From a virus, in IMG/VR virus record IMGVR_UViG_3300032053_000043, positions 1-64,000 of that record: a DNA stretch of 64,000 nucleotides; one strand, given 5' to 3'. The notes below the pieces were generated by a model, which was given only the letters and a program-made list of their open reading frames with translations, ran no database searches and was not told where the DNA came from. The position numbers and the translations under genes were made by a program. Positions 6,577 to 15,097 of this stretch are shown piece after piece (the first letter of the stretch is position 1; each line of letters starts with the position of its first letter).

Positions 6577-7326
6577 GTGAACTATACAAAAGAGCAACTC
6601 ACCGAAGCGTACATTGCGCGCACGGCGGTTATTACCGCCCAATGCGCCTTTTCAACCGACCTGGTAGGCGGACAACCGGCCGATGAATCCGGAGTCGCCG
6701 CCTACGTGAAGCACCACCTGAAACTCGAAGGTGACGAAGCAACAGCGGCCGTCAAGCGCATTATGGCCGAAGAAATTGGAGAACGCGAGACCACCCCGGA
6801 AACCGGCGAACTGGAAGCCAAACTCAGTTACGGGATCAACGTCATCCGGCGCACCGAACACGGCCCCTGGATTGGGAACTGGATGGTCAAAGCCTGCTTC
6901 AAGCAGGCGGCCTCCCGGCTGCGCATCTTCAAGGAGATCATCGGCACCAAGGGCGACATGGCCGAAGCCGGCCAGGTATCCGCGGTCGGCATCAGCTTGG
7001 TCGAGGCGGATCACCCTGAGCGCATCTATCTGCGCGCCGCGAAACAGGACAAGCCCGCCTCGACCTACTGGCGGAAATTCATGGGACGCGTGCAGACCCC
7101 GCGCGGCGAGAAATCCATCATCCACGATTCGGAATGCGCCGATGCCGGGAGCCGGTTCGCCTTCCAGTACCGACTACTGCCGGGAAAACTGAAAGAAGAC
7201 GATCTGCGCGACATCTGCGCCTGCGCCATGATCGTCGGGCTCGGCAGCGCCAAGGCCCTGGAATGCGGGAAGTTTTCCATGCCCGCGGGATGCACCATCA
7301 ACTTTCCGAACGGGAAGAAAGCCTAA
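6577..7326 (+). CDS. Phage protein with possible Cas7/RAMP-like fold
   Basis: A 249-residue protein starting at GTG 6577 or the equivalent first codon, behind GAAAGGAG. Residues 97-115 (GPWIGNWMVKACFKQAASRL) resemble the loop and helix of Cas7/RAMP proteins (PGSSLKGxLR type). Residues 193-233 (FAFQYRLLPGKL, then GLGSAKALECGKF) resemble the late strand and the Gly-rich GxGxxxxxGxF loop of those RNA-binding ferredoxin folds. It also recalls phage and prophage hypothetical proteins with IKGFLKEA and GLGQWRNSGKGRF motifs. This is motif-level resemblance read by eye, not a proven homology. It lies 24 bases after the pentamer array and before the integrase; the array may be its ligand or leader. 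Confidence 0.5.
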   Translation: MNYTKEQLTEAYIARTAVITAQCAFSTDLVGGQPADESGVAAYVKHHLKLEGDEATAAVKRIMAEEIGERETTPETGELEAKLSYGINVIRRTEHGPWIGNWMVKACFKQAASRLRIFKEIIGTKGDMAEAGQVSAVGISLVEADHPERIYLRAAKQDKPASTYWRKFMGRVQTPRGEKSIIHDSECADAGSRFAFQYRLLPGKLKEDDLRDICACAMIVGLGSAKALECGKFSMPAGCTINFPNGKKA

Positions 7327-7382
7327 CAATGACAAATCCGAAAAACCACCCTCTCCTCTCTTTCATTGAGGAGGATACCACC

Positions 7383-8570
7383 ATGGCCCGAAGACCTCTG
7401 CAGAAAAAGGGATACCTGAAACAGATTGGCCCGAGTTGGTTTTTGCGCTGGCATGAGGATGTTCGCCTGGCCGATGGCACGATAGCGCGCGCCCACCCCG
7501 GCCGCGTGATCGCCCCGGCCGAAGGCCCCGGAGCCCTCAGCCACCGCGAAGCCAGCCGGCTCGCCTGGACCGAAATTCTCAGCAAACTCGATAGCTACAC
7601 CTGCCACCCCGGCTCCATCATCACCTTGCGCGAATTCATCGAGGCGAAATTCCAGCCCCAGGTCATCAACAAGCGGCACCCCGGCGGACAAGAACATTGG
7701 AAAACCATGCTGGGCCACATCCTGCCGGCGCTGGGCGCCATCGAACTGCGCGCCTTCAGCCTTGACCGCGTACAGCGGTTCCTGGACGGCAAGGCTCAGG
7801 AGACCTTCAGGGGCCGGCGGTATTCGGTCCAAACGCTCGTTCACTTACGGAACGCCCTCACCAGGATCTTCCGCCGCGCACGCAACCTGGACCTTTTCCC
7901 GGCCGACCGGACGCTGCCCACCGACGGCCTTGAACTACCGCCCATGCACCGGAAGGAACGGGGCTCCCTGACCATCGGCCAGGTGCGGGGCCTGATGGCG
8001 GTCCTGGATTCGCCCGTCCGTGAGCTCGTCCTGTTTCTGAGCGTGACCGGCTGCCGCATCAGTGAGGCGCTGGGGCTCCGGTGGGACCGGGTAGACTTCG
8101 ACCGCGCGCAGATCGTAAAGCGTGAGACATTCCGCCGCGGGCGGTGGGGGACCCTGAAGTCGGACGCCAGCCGGCGCAACATCCCGGTGCCCGATGAACT
8201 GCTGACCGAACTCGCCCGGCTGAAGTCGAGAACGCGCTGGAACGCCCCCGGGCACCCCGTCTTCGCCTGCCAGAGCACCGGCACGCCGCTTTCCGCGGCC
8301 AACATCCAGGCGCGCGTCCTGAAGCCCAAGGCGAGGCTGCTGGGTGTGCCGGCGGGGGTCTCTTGGCATTGGCTGAGACACGCCAACAGCACATGGCTGG
8401 CGGCCGGCGGGGTCAACACAACCGACCGGCGGCTACTCCACGGGCACACCTCGGACGAAATGGACGCACTCTACACGCACGGCAACCCGGAGGCGGTTCG
8501 CCAGGCCATGCAGTCGCTCACCAAGTCACTGCTGAAAGGGGATTCCGATGGCCGAAACATCGTTATGTGA
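7383..8570 (+). CDS. int: Tyrosine site-specific integrase
   Basis: A 395-residue tyrosine recombinase. The N-terminal part contains a SAM-like core-binding domain (LGAIELRAFSLDRVQRFLDG, then VHLRNALTRIFRRA). The catalytic domain shows the Arg box (TGCRISEALGLRW), a Lys region (TLKSDASRRNIPVP), the HWLRH box and the terminal LLHGHTSDEMDALYTHG with the nucleophilic Tyr. It would integrate the phage at a host attachment site. ATG 7383 was chosen because GAGGAGG precedes it; ATG 7329 has no such site. No attP core is identifiable without the host sequence. The GC-rich composition matches neighbouring genes. Confidence 0.92.
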   Translation: MARRPLQKKGYLKQIGPSWFLRWHEDVRLADGTIARAHPGRVIAPAEGPGALSHREASRLAWTEILSKLDSYTCHPGSIITLREFIEAKFQPQVINKRHPGGQEHWKTMLGHILPALGAIELRAFSLDRVQRFLDGKAQETFRGRRYSVQTLVHLRNALTRIFRRARNLDLFPADRTLPTDGLELPPMHRKERGSLTIGQVRGLMAVLDSPVRELVLFLSVTGCRISEALGLRWDRVDFDRAQIVKRETFRRGRWGTLKSDASRRNIPVPDELLTELARLKSRTRWNAPGHPVFACQSTGTPLSAANIQARVLKPKARLLGVPAGVSWHWLRHANSTWLAAGGVNTTDRRLLHGHTSDEMDALYTHGNPEAVRQAMQSLTKSLLKGDSDGRNIVM

Positions 8571-8805
8571 AATCGCCTGCCCCGGTTGTCAAGGGAAATT
8601 CGGAAGGTCGCTCGACGGTCAAACCTGGATCGGGTACAAGGGCCGGTGGTGGCATAAGGACTGCGCCCCAAGGGGCGCAAAGAAGGAACCCAATCCAATT
8701 CCCGGAGAGACAATCCCCGTGAGTGTCCCGAGGGGATGCGACGCGAACTCGTACATCCACGGATTTGGCGACGGCATATTGTACGCCCGCCGCGCGAAAG
8801 GATAA
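8548..8805 (+). CDS. Small Cys-motif protein (85 residues)
   Basis: ATG 8548 lies within the integrase 3' end behind AAAGGGG. The N-terminus has CEIACPGCQGKF and later WWHKDC, consistent with a small zinc site. It also has a YIHGFGDGILYARRAKG tail. No named family. It is presumably coupled to the integrase. Confidence 0.6.
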   Translation: MAETSLCEIACPGCQGKFGRSLDGQTWIGYKGRWWHKDCAPRGAKKEPNPIPGETIPVSVPRGCDANSYIHGFGDGILYARRAKG

Positions 8806-8820
8806 ACTGAGGAGGGTGTC

Positions 8821-9360
8821 ATGAACGAGAAACTGAACGAACCGACCATTGAGGAAATCAAGGAAGCACTGGCGAAGATCACTCCGGGAGAGTGGGGTTG
8901 CGGAGGCGGACGTTATCTGCCAATAGTTGCGATTTGTAAGAACAGATACACGCAGATCGGTCGCGCCGAGGGCTGTGCAGATCGGCTATCGAACGAAGAA
9001 ATAGAGGCGAACGGCAGACTGATGGCCGAGAGCCCGCGCTACATTCGGTTCCTGTTGGCGACGGTCGAGGCGCTGGAATCATGGATCAAGGCGGCCAACC
9101 AGTTCGCGTGGGTTCACGATTCGTTCTGTCCGCGCCGGAAGGCCAATGCTGCTTGCACCTGTGGCCTGGACGGTTTCCTGTCTCGACCGCGTCTGTTCGT
9201 GGACTCCTACAAGCAACGCGTCGAGGCTCTGGAGAAGGCCCTGTCCGACCTGATGGCTTGGGGCGTTGAACATGACAATCCGGGCATCGGGTACATCACC
9301 GTGCAGGTGGACCGGGCGGCGGTGGAGCAGGCGAGGGTTCTTCTGAAAGGAAAACCATGA
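8821..9360 (+). CDS. Ead/Ea22-like phage accessory protein
   Basis: A 179-residue protein starting at ATG 8821 behind GAGGAGGG. It has KITPGEWGCGG near the N-terminus, NGRLMAESPRYIRFLLATVE at residues ~60-80 and a Cys cluster (CPRRKANAACTCG). The TPGxW ... N-x-R-L-x-A-x-x-P pattern is seen in Ead/Ea22-like early proteins of lambdoid and other phages, whose role is unclear. The rest is helical. The stop overlaps the next start. Confidence 0.6.
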   Translation: MNEKLNEPTIEEIKEALAKITPGEWGCGGGRYLPIVAICKNRYTQIGRAEGCADRLSNEEIEANGRLMAESPRYIRFLLATVEALESWIKAANQFAWVHDSFCPRRKANAACTCGLDGFLSRPRLFVDSYKQRVEALEKALSDLMAWGVEHDNPGIGYITVQVDRAAVEQARVLLKGKP

Positions 9361-9737
9361 AACTTGAACAGTGGTGGGAGAAGGCGAAGGCTGGGGAACG
9401 AAATGCGCTGGTGGCGCGACGGGTTATGAGCATCCCGACCGAATTGATCCACCACCAGCCAGCAGGCAAGGAAATCACCTATGGCGGGATTACGTGCCGC
9501 GTGGCTGCTGTCGCTGATTACCAAGGCAGCATCCCGGATGCCTGGGATGTGGTGGAGAAGATGCGTGCAGGTGGTTGGTTCTTGCAGATCAAAGGCCCTG
9601 CGGACTCCCGGTGGGCGGGTGCGGTCCAGTTTACGAGGGATGCGGCGGGACCGCTTTCCGTGTGGACGTTGGGCCGTTCGGTTCAAGAGGCAACGTGCCT
9701 TGCCGCGCTGAAGGCGGTCGGCGTGGAGGAGGTTTAG
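9357..9737 (+). CDS. Hypothetical 126-residue protein
   Basis: Starts at ATG 9357, overlapping the previous stop. The protein is mixed alpha/beta with many Trp residues (LEQWWEKAKAG, then GGWFLQIKGPADSRWAGAV). I recognise no family. It is the last plus-strand gene before the convergent late region; its stop codon (TAG) overlaps the 3' end of the facing minus-strand gene by four bases. Confidence 0.6.
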   Translation: MKLEQWWEKAKAGERNALVARRVMSIPTELIHHQPAGKEITYGGITCRVAAVADYQGSIPDAWDVVEKMRAGGWFLQIKGPADSRWAGAVQFTRDAAGPLSVWTLGRSVQEATCLAALKAVGVEEV

Positions 9738-10084
9738 CTCGGCCTCTTCTCCCCCTCAACCGTGACGACCGTCCCGAGTAGCACCGCCGCGGCCTTTAGG
9801 TCCTTGTCCAACTGATTCCGATTCGCCACCCACTGCCGCCACATCACCCCCGAAGCAATCGGCATCGCCAGGAAAAATCCCATGAAGGCCGAGGTGACCA
9901 TCCGCCAGCCAGGCGACAAATTCCCGAGCTGGTAGAACCACGCCATTGCGAACGGCCCCCACTGCGCGCCGAACGTGGAGGCCGTCGCCATGAAGGTATC
10001 CAGCAGGACGGCAGAAAACACCTTGAGCGCACTCGTCTGCCGCCAGCCCGAGATGAAGTCGGGCAGTTTGATGTCGCCGGCCAT
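9734..10084 (-). CDS. Holin-like membrane protein, GC-rich copy
   Basis: 116 residues from ATG 10084. Hydrophobic stretches at about residues 20-50 (LKVFSAVLLDTFMATAST) and 60-85 (MVTSAFMGFFLAMPIASGVM), then a charged tail. By hand alignment about four fifths of the first 99 residues match the protein at 38874-39215. Both lie beside predicted cell-wall hydrolases, which is the basis for the holin suggestion. A role as another membrane or virion protein is possible. The start is set by the shared N-terminus (DIK-PDF-SGWRQT). Confidence 0.6.
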   Translation of the reverse strand: MAGDIKLPDFISGWRQTSALKVFSAVLLDTFMATASTFGAQWGPFAMAWFYQLGNLSPGWRMVTSAFMGFFLAMPIASGVMWRQWVANRNQLDKDLKAAAVLLGTVVTVEGEKRPS

Positions 10085-10089
10085 CGAGG

Positions 10090-10293
10090 TTAGACCGGCG
10101 GCTGGTAGGCCGTGGTGGCCGGCGTCCCGTCGGGGTTCGTCTTGAAGTTCCAGTGGGCCTTCAGCCAGCCGGCTGCCGCGATCACTCCCAGCACCACGGG
10201 CTTCCACTTCGGTGAAACGTAGTCGGTCGCTCCCACGCCAATGGCGCAGATACCGCAGACCACGAAGTACGCCACGTTCAACACTTTCGTCAT
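10090..10293 (-). CDS. Small membrane protein of the lysis region
   Basis: 67 residues from ATG 10293, behind AAAAGGAGAG. Two hydrophobic segments (VAYFVVCGICAIGVGA and PVVLGVIAAAGWLKAHW) suggest two membrane passes, like class II holins. It lies between the holin-like gene and the next small membrane gene. Whether this or 9734-10084 is the true holin cannot be decided here. Confidence 0.6.
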   Translation of the reverse strand: MTKVLNVAYFVVCGICAIGVGATDYVSPKWKPVVLGVIAAAGWLKAHWNFKTNPDGTPATTAYQPPV

Positions 10294-10316
10294 AACACTC
10301 TCCTTTTCCGCGCCTC

Positions 10317-10535
10317 TCAGCGCCTTACTGTCCATTCAACGACCCCAACTGCCAAGCCGATGGCCCCCAGGCCGCGCCACAGCCAAGATTCGAGTTTCGT
10401 CACGCGCGCCTTCAATGTCGAAAGTTCCCCTGGCTGCCCGTTGCCGAACAACCGTTGTTCCATGCGGTTTAGCACCAACTCGATCAATTCCAACCGCGTC
10501 TCGATGGTCTGCGGTCCCAATCCTGGTGTCGCCAT
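10317..10535 (-). CDS. Coiled-coil protein with C-terminal membrane anchor
   Basis: 72 residues from ATG 10535, which has GAGGGGG upstream; an earlier GTG was rejected. Residues 8-48 form a coiled-coil pattern (TRLELIELVLNRMEQRL, then LKARVTKLESW) followed by a single hydrophobic segment (GLGAIGLAVGVVEW). This layout suits a lysis accessory or XhlA-like membrane protein next to an endolysin. Confidence 0.6.
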   Translation of the reverse strand: MATPGLGPQTIETRLELIELVLNRMEQRLFGNGQPGELSTLKARVTKLESWLWRGLGAIGLAVGVVEWTVRR

Positions 10536-10576
10536 GGCGATCCCCCTCAGTTTATTTGCCTGCTCGCGCAGGCTTG

Positions 10577-11116
10577 TCACGCTTCACCCCACAATTCCGG
10601 GTTGGCCACCGGCGGCACCATCACCCGGTATTCGGTCTTGAACCACGTTCCGTTGTCGAATATCAGCGCCACCCGCCGTGGAGGGAGCCCGCGCCGCCAT
10701 TGGACGTGGAGCCATTCCTTGCCGGCACGTTTTTCGTGGATCACCTTGTCGATCGCCAGATAGGACCGCAACCGGATCCTGTCGAACGCCGCTTGCACCG
10801 TCATGCCGGGCACAACGAAATCGACGGCGCACTGAAGCGGGGTGGCGACGTGGAAGCTGTCCGGCACGCCCCCCACCACGGTGTTGAGCCGCGGGCAGCG
10901 ATACGCCGACGTGATCTGCACTGGCTTGCCGAGCAGTTCCCGAATCGGCTCCAGAATCTTCGCGCAGAACTCTTCGAACATCGGGATGCAGTCGGCCGGC
11001 ATGCAGTTGGTGAAGTCGTGCGAGTTTTCCTCGAACTCCTCCATGGTGAAATGCTCAGAAAACTGCCGCCTGACCGCCGCCAGCCTCGCTTCGCCCTGCA
11101 ACTGCGATTTTGTCAT
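10577..11116 (-). CDS. Peptidase M15-family endolysin
   Basis: A 179-residue predicted zinc peptidase. The conserved block reads ITSAYRCPRLNTVVGG, then SFHVATPLQCAVDF, and IHEKRAGKEWLHVQW, supplying the His, Asp and His expected to bind zinc in M15 D-Ala-D-Ala carboxypeptidase or L-Ala-D-Glu endopeptidase folds. It would cut peptide cross-links of host peptidoglycan at lysis. It is followed by three small membrane proteins, a typical lysis cassette. No signal peptide is seen, so export would need a holin. Confidence 0.85.
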   Translation of the reverse strand: MTKSQLQGEARLAAVRRQFSEHFTMEEFEENSHDFTNCMPADCIPMFEEFCAKILEPIRELLGKPVQITSAYRCPRLNTVVGGVPDSFHVATPLQCAVDFVVPGMTVQAAFDRIRLRSYLAIDKVIHEKRAGKEWLHVQWRRGLPPRRVALIFDNGTWFKTEYRVMVPPVANPELWGEA

Positions 11117-11250
11117 TGTCGCCCCCTGTGGTAGGATTGCCAGATGAGGTGACGTATGGACTGAGACGAAAGGCCATCCCGTTTGGTCGTGTCCGTGTTC
11201 ATGCTGTACTGCGGCATCATTTTCCTGGCTGCCCTCGTCTGGGCGGGGCG

Positions 11251-13326
11251 CTACTTGGGAGTTCTTCCCTGACCGCCGGCCTGCGCCAGAAGCTCCACAT
11301 ACCGCCTCCCCACCTCTATCAACTTTGCGCTGCGGGCCTCGTCAGAGAGCGTCCTGTCCCGGGCAATCGCATCCCCTTCCGTGCGAAGTTGCTGGAGTTC
11401 GTTGGCCATCCGGGGCGATGCCTTCGCGGTTTGAACGTCTCGCGCGACGACCGCTGAAGGTTGCGGGTTCTGGAATTTCGCTCGGCTGTCCGCGATCCTG
11501 GACGCGACCGCTTCGGCGGTCGCTTCGCCGGTCGGGACGCTCAACGTCGATCCGGTCTGCGGGTCGTTGAACATATACATGTCCGGAACGCGCCCCGCCA
11601 CGCCGTTTTGCAGGCCCACAAACTTCCCGCCACCCTGCTCGATGGCCGCGATGTCGCGCTGGCGGGAGACCGTCGCCGGGGAAACAGGCGTTGTCTCTCG
11701 CGCCGGGGCCGCTGGGCTGCCAGCCGACCGGGTCGCCCGTCCCAAGGCAAATGGGGGATTTGACACTGGCGGACCCGGAACCGGGCCCATCGCCCTGCCA
11801 ACTGGGCGCCGACCGAGAGAGGAGGCCAGCCGGTTTTCCACCCCGGCCGCTCTGGTTCGGTAGAATGGCGAATCATGCAGGGCTTCAGCGACACCCCCCA
11901 CGATGCTGCCAGCCGCCGCACCGGGGTATCCGCCTACCCATGCCCCAACCGCCCCTCCGATACCTCCGCCGCGCACCAGTTTCAGGCCCCGCCTAACGTC
12001 GTGACTCTGGGATGCTCTTCTTTGGATGGTTGCGTCCACCACCGTTTGCAGATTCCTGTAGAACGAAAACTCATTGTTGGCCGCGGCAAGGTCCGGGAAC
12101 TTTGAATTGAGGACGTCCCGCAGGACGTTGGTAGCGGCTTCCTACGCATGAGCCTCAAAGCCTTTTGTCTCGTCCACCAGGAACGCCATTTTCTTCTTCG
12201 CCACCGCGTCATCCAGGAACCTGCGCACGGCCACCAAGTCTTCCGGGGTGATCGTTGGACCGTATTTGGCGACGATATCCTGGACTTCCTGAATCTGATT
12301 GACAGGGGCCTCCCGGTGCGCAGTGACCTTCCCCGTTTCTTTGCTGGTCAGGGTGTAATCCGGGTGGCTTTTCAATCCCTCCAGCCTGTCGATGATCGGT
12401 GCGGTATCGAGCCGGGCGCCGGAATCTGTGGCCTGCTTCACGGCGGCTTCGACGGCACCCCCATGCTCCGCAACTCCCTGGGCGGCTTGTTCACTGAGAC
12501 CCTGTAGAGTCGTTGCCTTGATATTGCGATCCAGGATCCCGGGGACAACCTTTTCGGACGCGATGACCTTCAGTTTCTTGGTCGTTGCTCCAAGCACCCG
12601 TTCGATATTGGTTTCGGCGGTCCGCCTCAGTAAATTGGCGGTGGGGGGCGCAAGGCGTTTCGTAGCCGCCGCGCCCTTCCCAATCGCCCGGCCTCCGTAT
12701 CTGCCGAGTGCCGCCACACCCGCAGCCGTGGTCGCCATCTCCGCAACCGCACCCGGCAAGTCAGCGCCCGCAGTGCGCAGCAACCGCTCGGTGGGCAGAC
12801 CAGTCGCCGCTTCGATGCCACCAGCGACGGCGCCGGGGATGTCGCCCCGGCGGGCAAACCCCAGGGCCTCTTGGCCCTTTTCCAATGCGGCCTGAGCGGT
12901 GCGATGGAAGTACAATCCACCCGGGCCGGTAAGGGCAGCGCCAAACTCCGGCCAACTGGTCGGCGGGGCCAACGCCGTTTCTACCGGCCCCGTGACCATG
13001 CCGGCAAGATTCTTGAGGCCCCGACCAATTCCACGAACGGGTTCCGGGGGTGGGGCTGTGCCCTCAATCTGCGTTCTCCAGCCGCTCCTTGGCGTTCCAA
13101 TCATCGCCTCAGCGACGCCAAGACGCGGTTCAGGTGGACCTTCGGGTATTCCCGCAGCCTCTCGTAGCCGAGGCGTCGCGCCTTCAAGTTGCCCCGGCTG
13201 CCCAGCGATCTCAGCGCGCGCCCGCCGCAGCGTGGAAACCGGCACCGGCCCGGCCATCGGCTCAGTGGCATATTGATCCCACTCATCCGTCGCAGGCACC
13301 GCGTATTTGTCCCACTTGTCGGCCAT
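11251..13326 (-). pseudogene. Ejection-type virion protein gene interrupted by in-frame TAG
   Basis: From ATG 13326 (MADKWDKYAVPATDEWDQYA) the frame runs 394 codons to TAG at 12142-12144 (minus strand; context FEAHA-stop-EAATNV). It then continues open in the same frame to 11251, about 691 codons in all. The sequence after TAG (NSKFPDLAAANNEFSFY) reads as natural protein and no start with a ribosome site is evident. The opening DKW-x-Y repeats, Ala/Gly-rich hydrophobic stretch and helical body resemble internal virion (DNA ejection) proteins. It is a point nonsense mutation, suppressed amber, or sequencing error. Other genes here use TAG as stop, so wholesale recoding is unlikely. Confidence 0.7.
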
Positions 13327-13327
13327 C

Positions 13328-15085
13328 TTATTTTCCCATTACCGCTTCTGGATGAGCCTTCCTAAACTCGGCGATCTTCTCGTTGGGGATGTTCCACGAT
13401 CCTCCGGTCGGGGAAGTGAATCGAACCGTTCCCGGCGGAGCAGTTACACCCGGCTGCCCGCCCGCCGGTTGCTGTGCCCCGCCGCCCGCCGCCGGACCGC
13501 TGCCAATCCTGAAGGGCACCCCGATCTTCTCCGCTGCGGCCATGCCTTCTGGACTGATTGGGTCTTCGAGGTCCTTCTTACTCACCCGCTTGTACCGCCA
13601 GTTGGCCGCAGTGACGCGATCTTTGGCAGTCTTCCCCATTTGCTTTATGGCACTTGCCCACGCCGCCGGGGAGGAATCATTCGCCAGCATTATATCGGAA
13701 GACTTCCGATCCATCTCATAGAGAGCACGGTTGTTTAACAGGAAACTCTCGAATTCTTTCTTGGGAGCTTCGGCGGCAACAACCAGCGCCCGGATGTCGG
13801 GGTTCCCCGCCGCCCGGTCTCTCAACCAGTTCCAGGGTTTGTTGATGAGTGGCGACCCAGTTAACCGAAGATGTTCGATAACGTCGTGGAGTTCTCCGGC
13901 GTGCTGCAGGAAGGTGTCGAACGATTTCAGTTGGGTTCCTTCCTGCCCCGTGGTGAACAATTCTTCATTCTTGATCTTGCGGTTAAGCTCGGCTATGTTG
14001 AAGGCCGGGTTCAGCTTCTTGACCTTGGCGTAGAGCAGGATGAGTTGGGGACCACGGAAACCCGCGATCTCGCGGATGCTCGAAAGATCGCCGCTGGCAA
14101 GCGACTGCGCCGCGATATCGAGCGCCTGTTCGGTTTCATCACGCTTTTCGGCGGCTTGCTGAATCGTGAGGCGTGTCCCTATCGTCGCTTCGGCTTCATG
14201 GCCTTTCAGCCACGCTCGATCTTCGGCGCTTACCGGTTTACCGAGTCCCATATCCTGCCGGATTCTGACGGCCCTGCGCTTGTCTTCCACCGCTGGCTCT
14301 GGTTTCTCTTCCTTGGTGACGAATCCGGGTATCGGCTTGCCGGCCGCGTCCGTAATCTCCCTGGTGCTCGTGTCCTGGAACCCGACCACCGCCACCAAGT
14401 TGCCGGTCACATCGGGGGCAAAGCCGGGGACCCGTTGGTAGGTCTTCTGGGGTTGCTTCTTCGCAAGTGCCTCGCGGTGTTGCTTCTGGCTTGCGTAGTC
14501 GCCGATCTTCGCTGTGGAAAGGCGCGCCTCGCGCTCTTCGGTCATGGTGCGGCGCTCTTCCTCCGCGACTTTGGTCAGGTCGGCGATGCGCTTCTCGCGC
14601 ATGGCCTGCCCGACTCCGGCCCGACCGAGTGCTTCCCGATACGGCCCGCCGAAGTATTCTTCGTGCGCCCGCGCCCCGGCCCCCATGCCCCCGCCCGCCG
14701 CCGCCAGGAATTGCCCGACGCCGCCCACGATCTTCGAGCCCAGCGACGGCTTGTAGACTTGGCCGCCTTGCTCGAAGCCGCCCCAATCGCCCCGTCGGAC
14801 GGGCAAGGCCGGTTGCGGCCCTTCCATCTCCCGGCGCAGAGCCTCAAGCGCCCAGCTTCGTTGCTCTGGCGTGGCAGCAGGCCCCGGCGTTGGGGGCCCC
14901 TGGGCAATCTCCGGCTCCGGTGGCGTCGGTTCGTTCTGGGCCGTTTCCGGTGGCAACTCCGACTGTTCATCCGGCGGCCTCGGCCAGTCCGAACCCAAGG
15001 GCCAGAGCGGCCGGCGCCCCCGGCGGCCCAACCCCAGGTAGCCCGCCCAGTCCCGTTGTCCGAGTGACATTGCATTTGCACCCAT
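13328..15085 (-). CDS. Large internal virion/ejection-type protein
   Basis: 585 residues, mostly helical and charged, with a Pro/Gln-rich N-terminal 70 residues, a Gly-rich hydrophobic patch (IVGGVGQFLAAAGGGMGAGA) near 115-135 and coiled coil around 140-210. No enzyme motif seen. Its position between two similar proteins in the late operon and its composition suggest a DNA-ejection or internal head protein. The assignment is by context. Confidence 0.6.
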   Translation of the reverse strand: MGANAMSLGQRDWAGYLGLGRRGRRPLWPLGSDWPRPPDEQSELPPETAQNEPTPPEPEIAQGPPTPGPAATPEQRSWALEALRREMEGPQPALPVRRGDWGGFEQGGQVYKPSLGSKIVGGVGQFLAAAGGGMGAGARAHEEYFGGPYREALGRAGVGQAMREKRIADLTKVAEEERRTMTEEREARLSTAKIGDYASQKQHREALAKKQPQKTYQRVPGFAPDVTGNLVAVVGFQDTSTREITDAAGKPIPGFVTKEEKPEPAVEDKRRAVRIRQDMGLGKPVSAEDRAWLKGHEAEATIGTRLTIQQAAEKRDETEQALDIAAQSLASGDLSSIREIAGFRGPQLILLYAKVKKLNPAFNIAELNRKIKNEELFTTGQEGTQLKSFDTFLQHAGELHDVIEHLRLTGSPLINKPWNWLRDRAAGNPDIRALVVAAEAPKKEFESFLLNNRALYEMDRKSSDIMLANDSSPAAWASAIKQMGKTAKDRVTAANWRYKRVSKKDLEDPISPEGMAAAEKIGVPFRIGSGPAAGGGAQQPAGGQPGVTAPPGTVRFTSPTGGSWNIPNEKIAEFRKAHPEAVMGK

Positions 15086-15097
15086 TGCGCCCCCTTC

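Noticed and set aside
5817-6642. Minus-strand frames across the pentamer array
   Set aside because: They translate a five-base-phased repeat and face the operon; no ribosome sites or motifs.
7329-7382. Earlier integrase start at 7329
   Set aside because: No ribosome site there, while 7383 follows GAGGAGG.
8571-8820. attP core next to the integrase
   Set aside because: No repeat or tRNA-like segment could be shown without the host sequence.
11201-11272. 23-residue hydrophobic ORF on the plus strand
   Set aside because: Opposes late transcription and overlaps the interrupted gene end; no ribosome site.
11251-13326. Reassigned TAG code for the phage
   Set aside because: TAG properly ends several genes here, such as the methyltransferase and the Gam-like gene.
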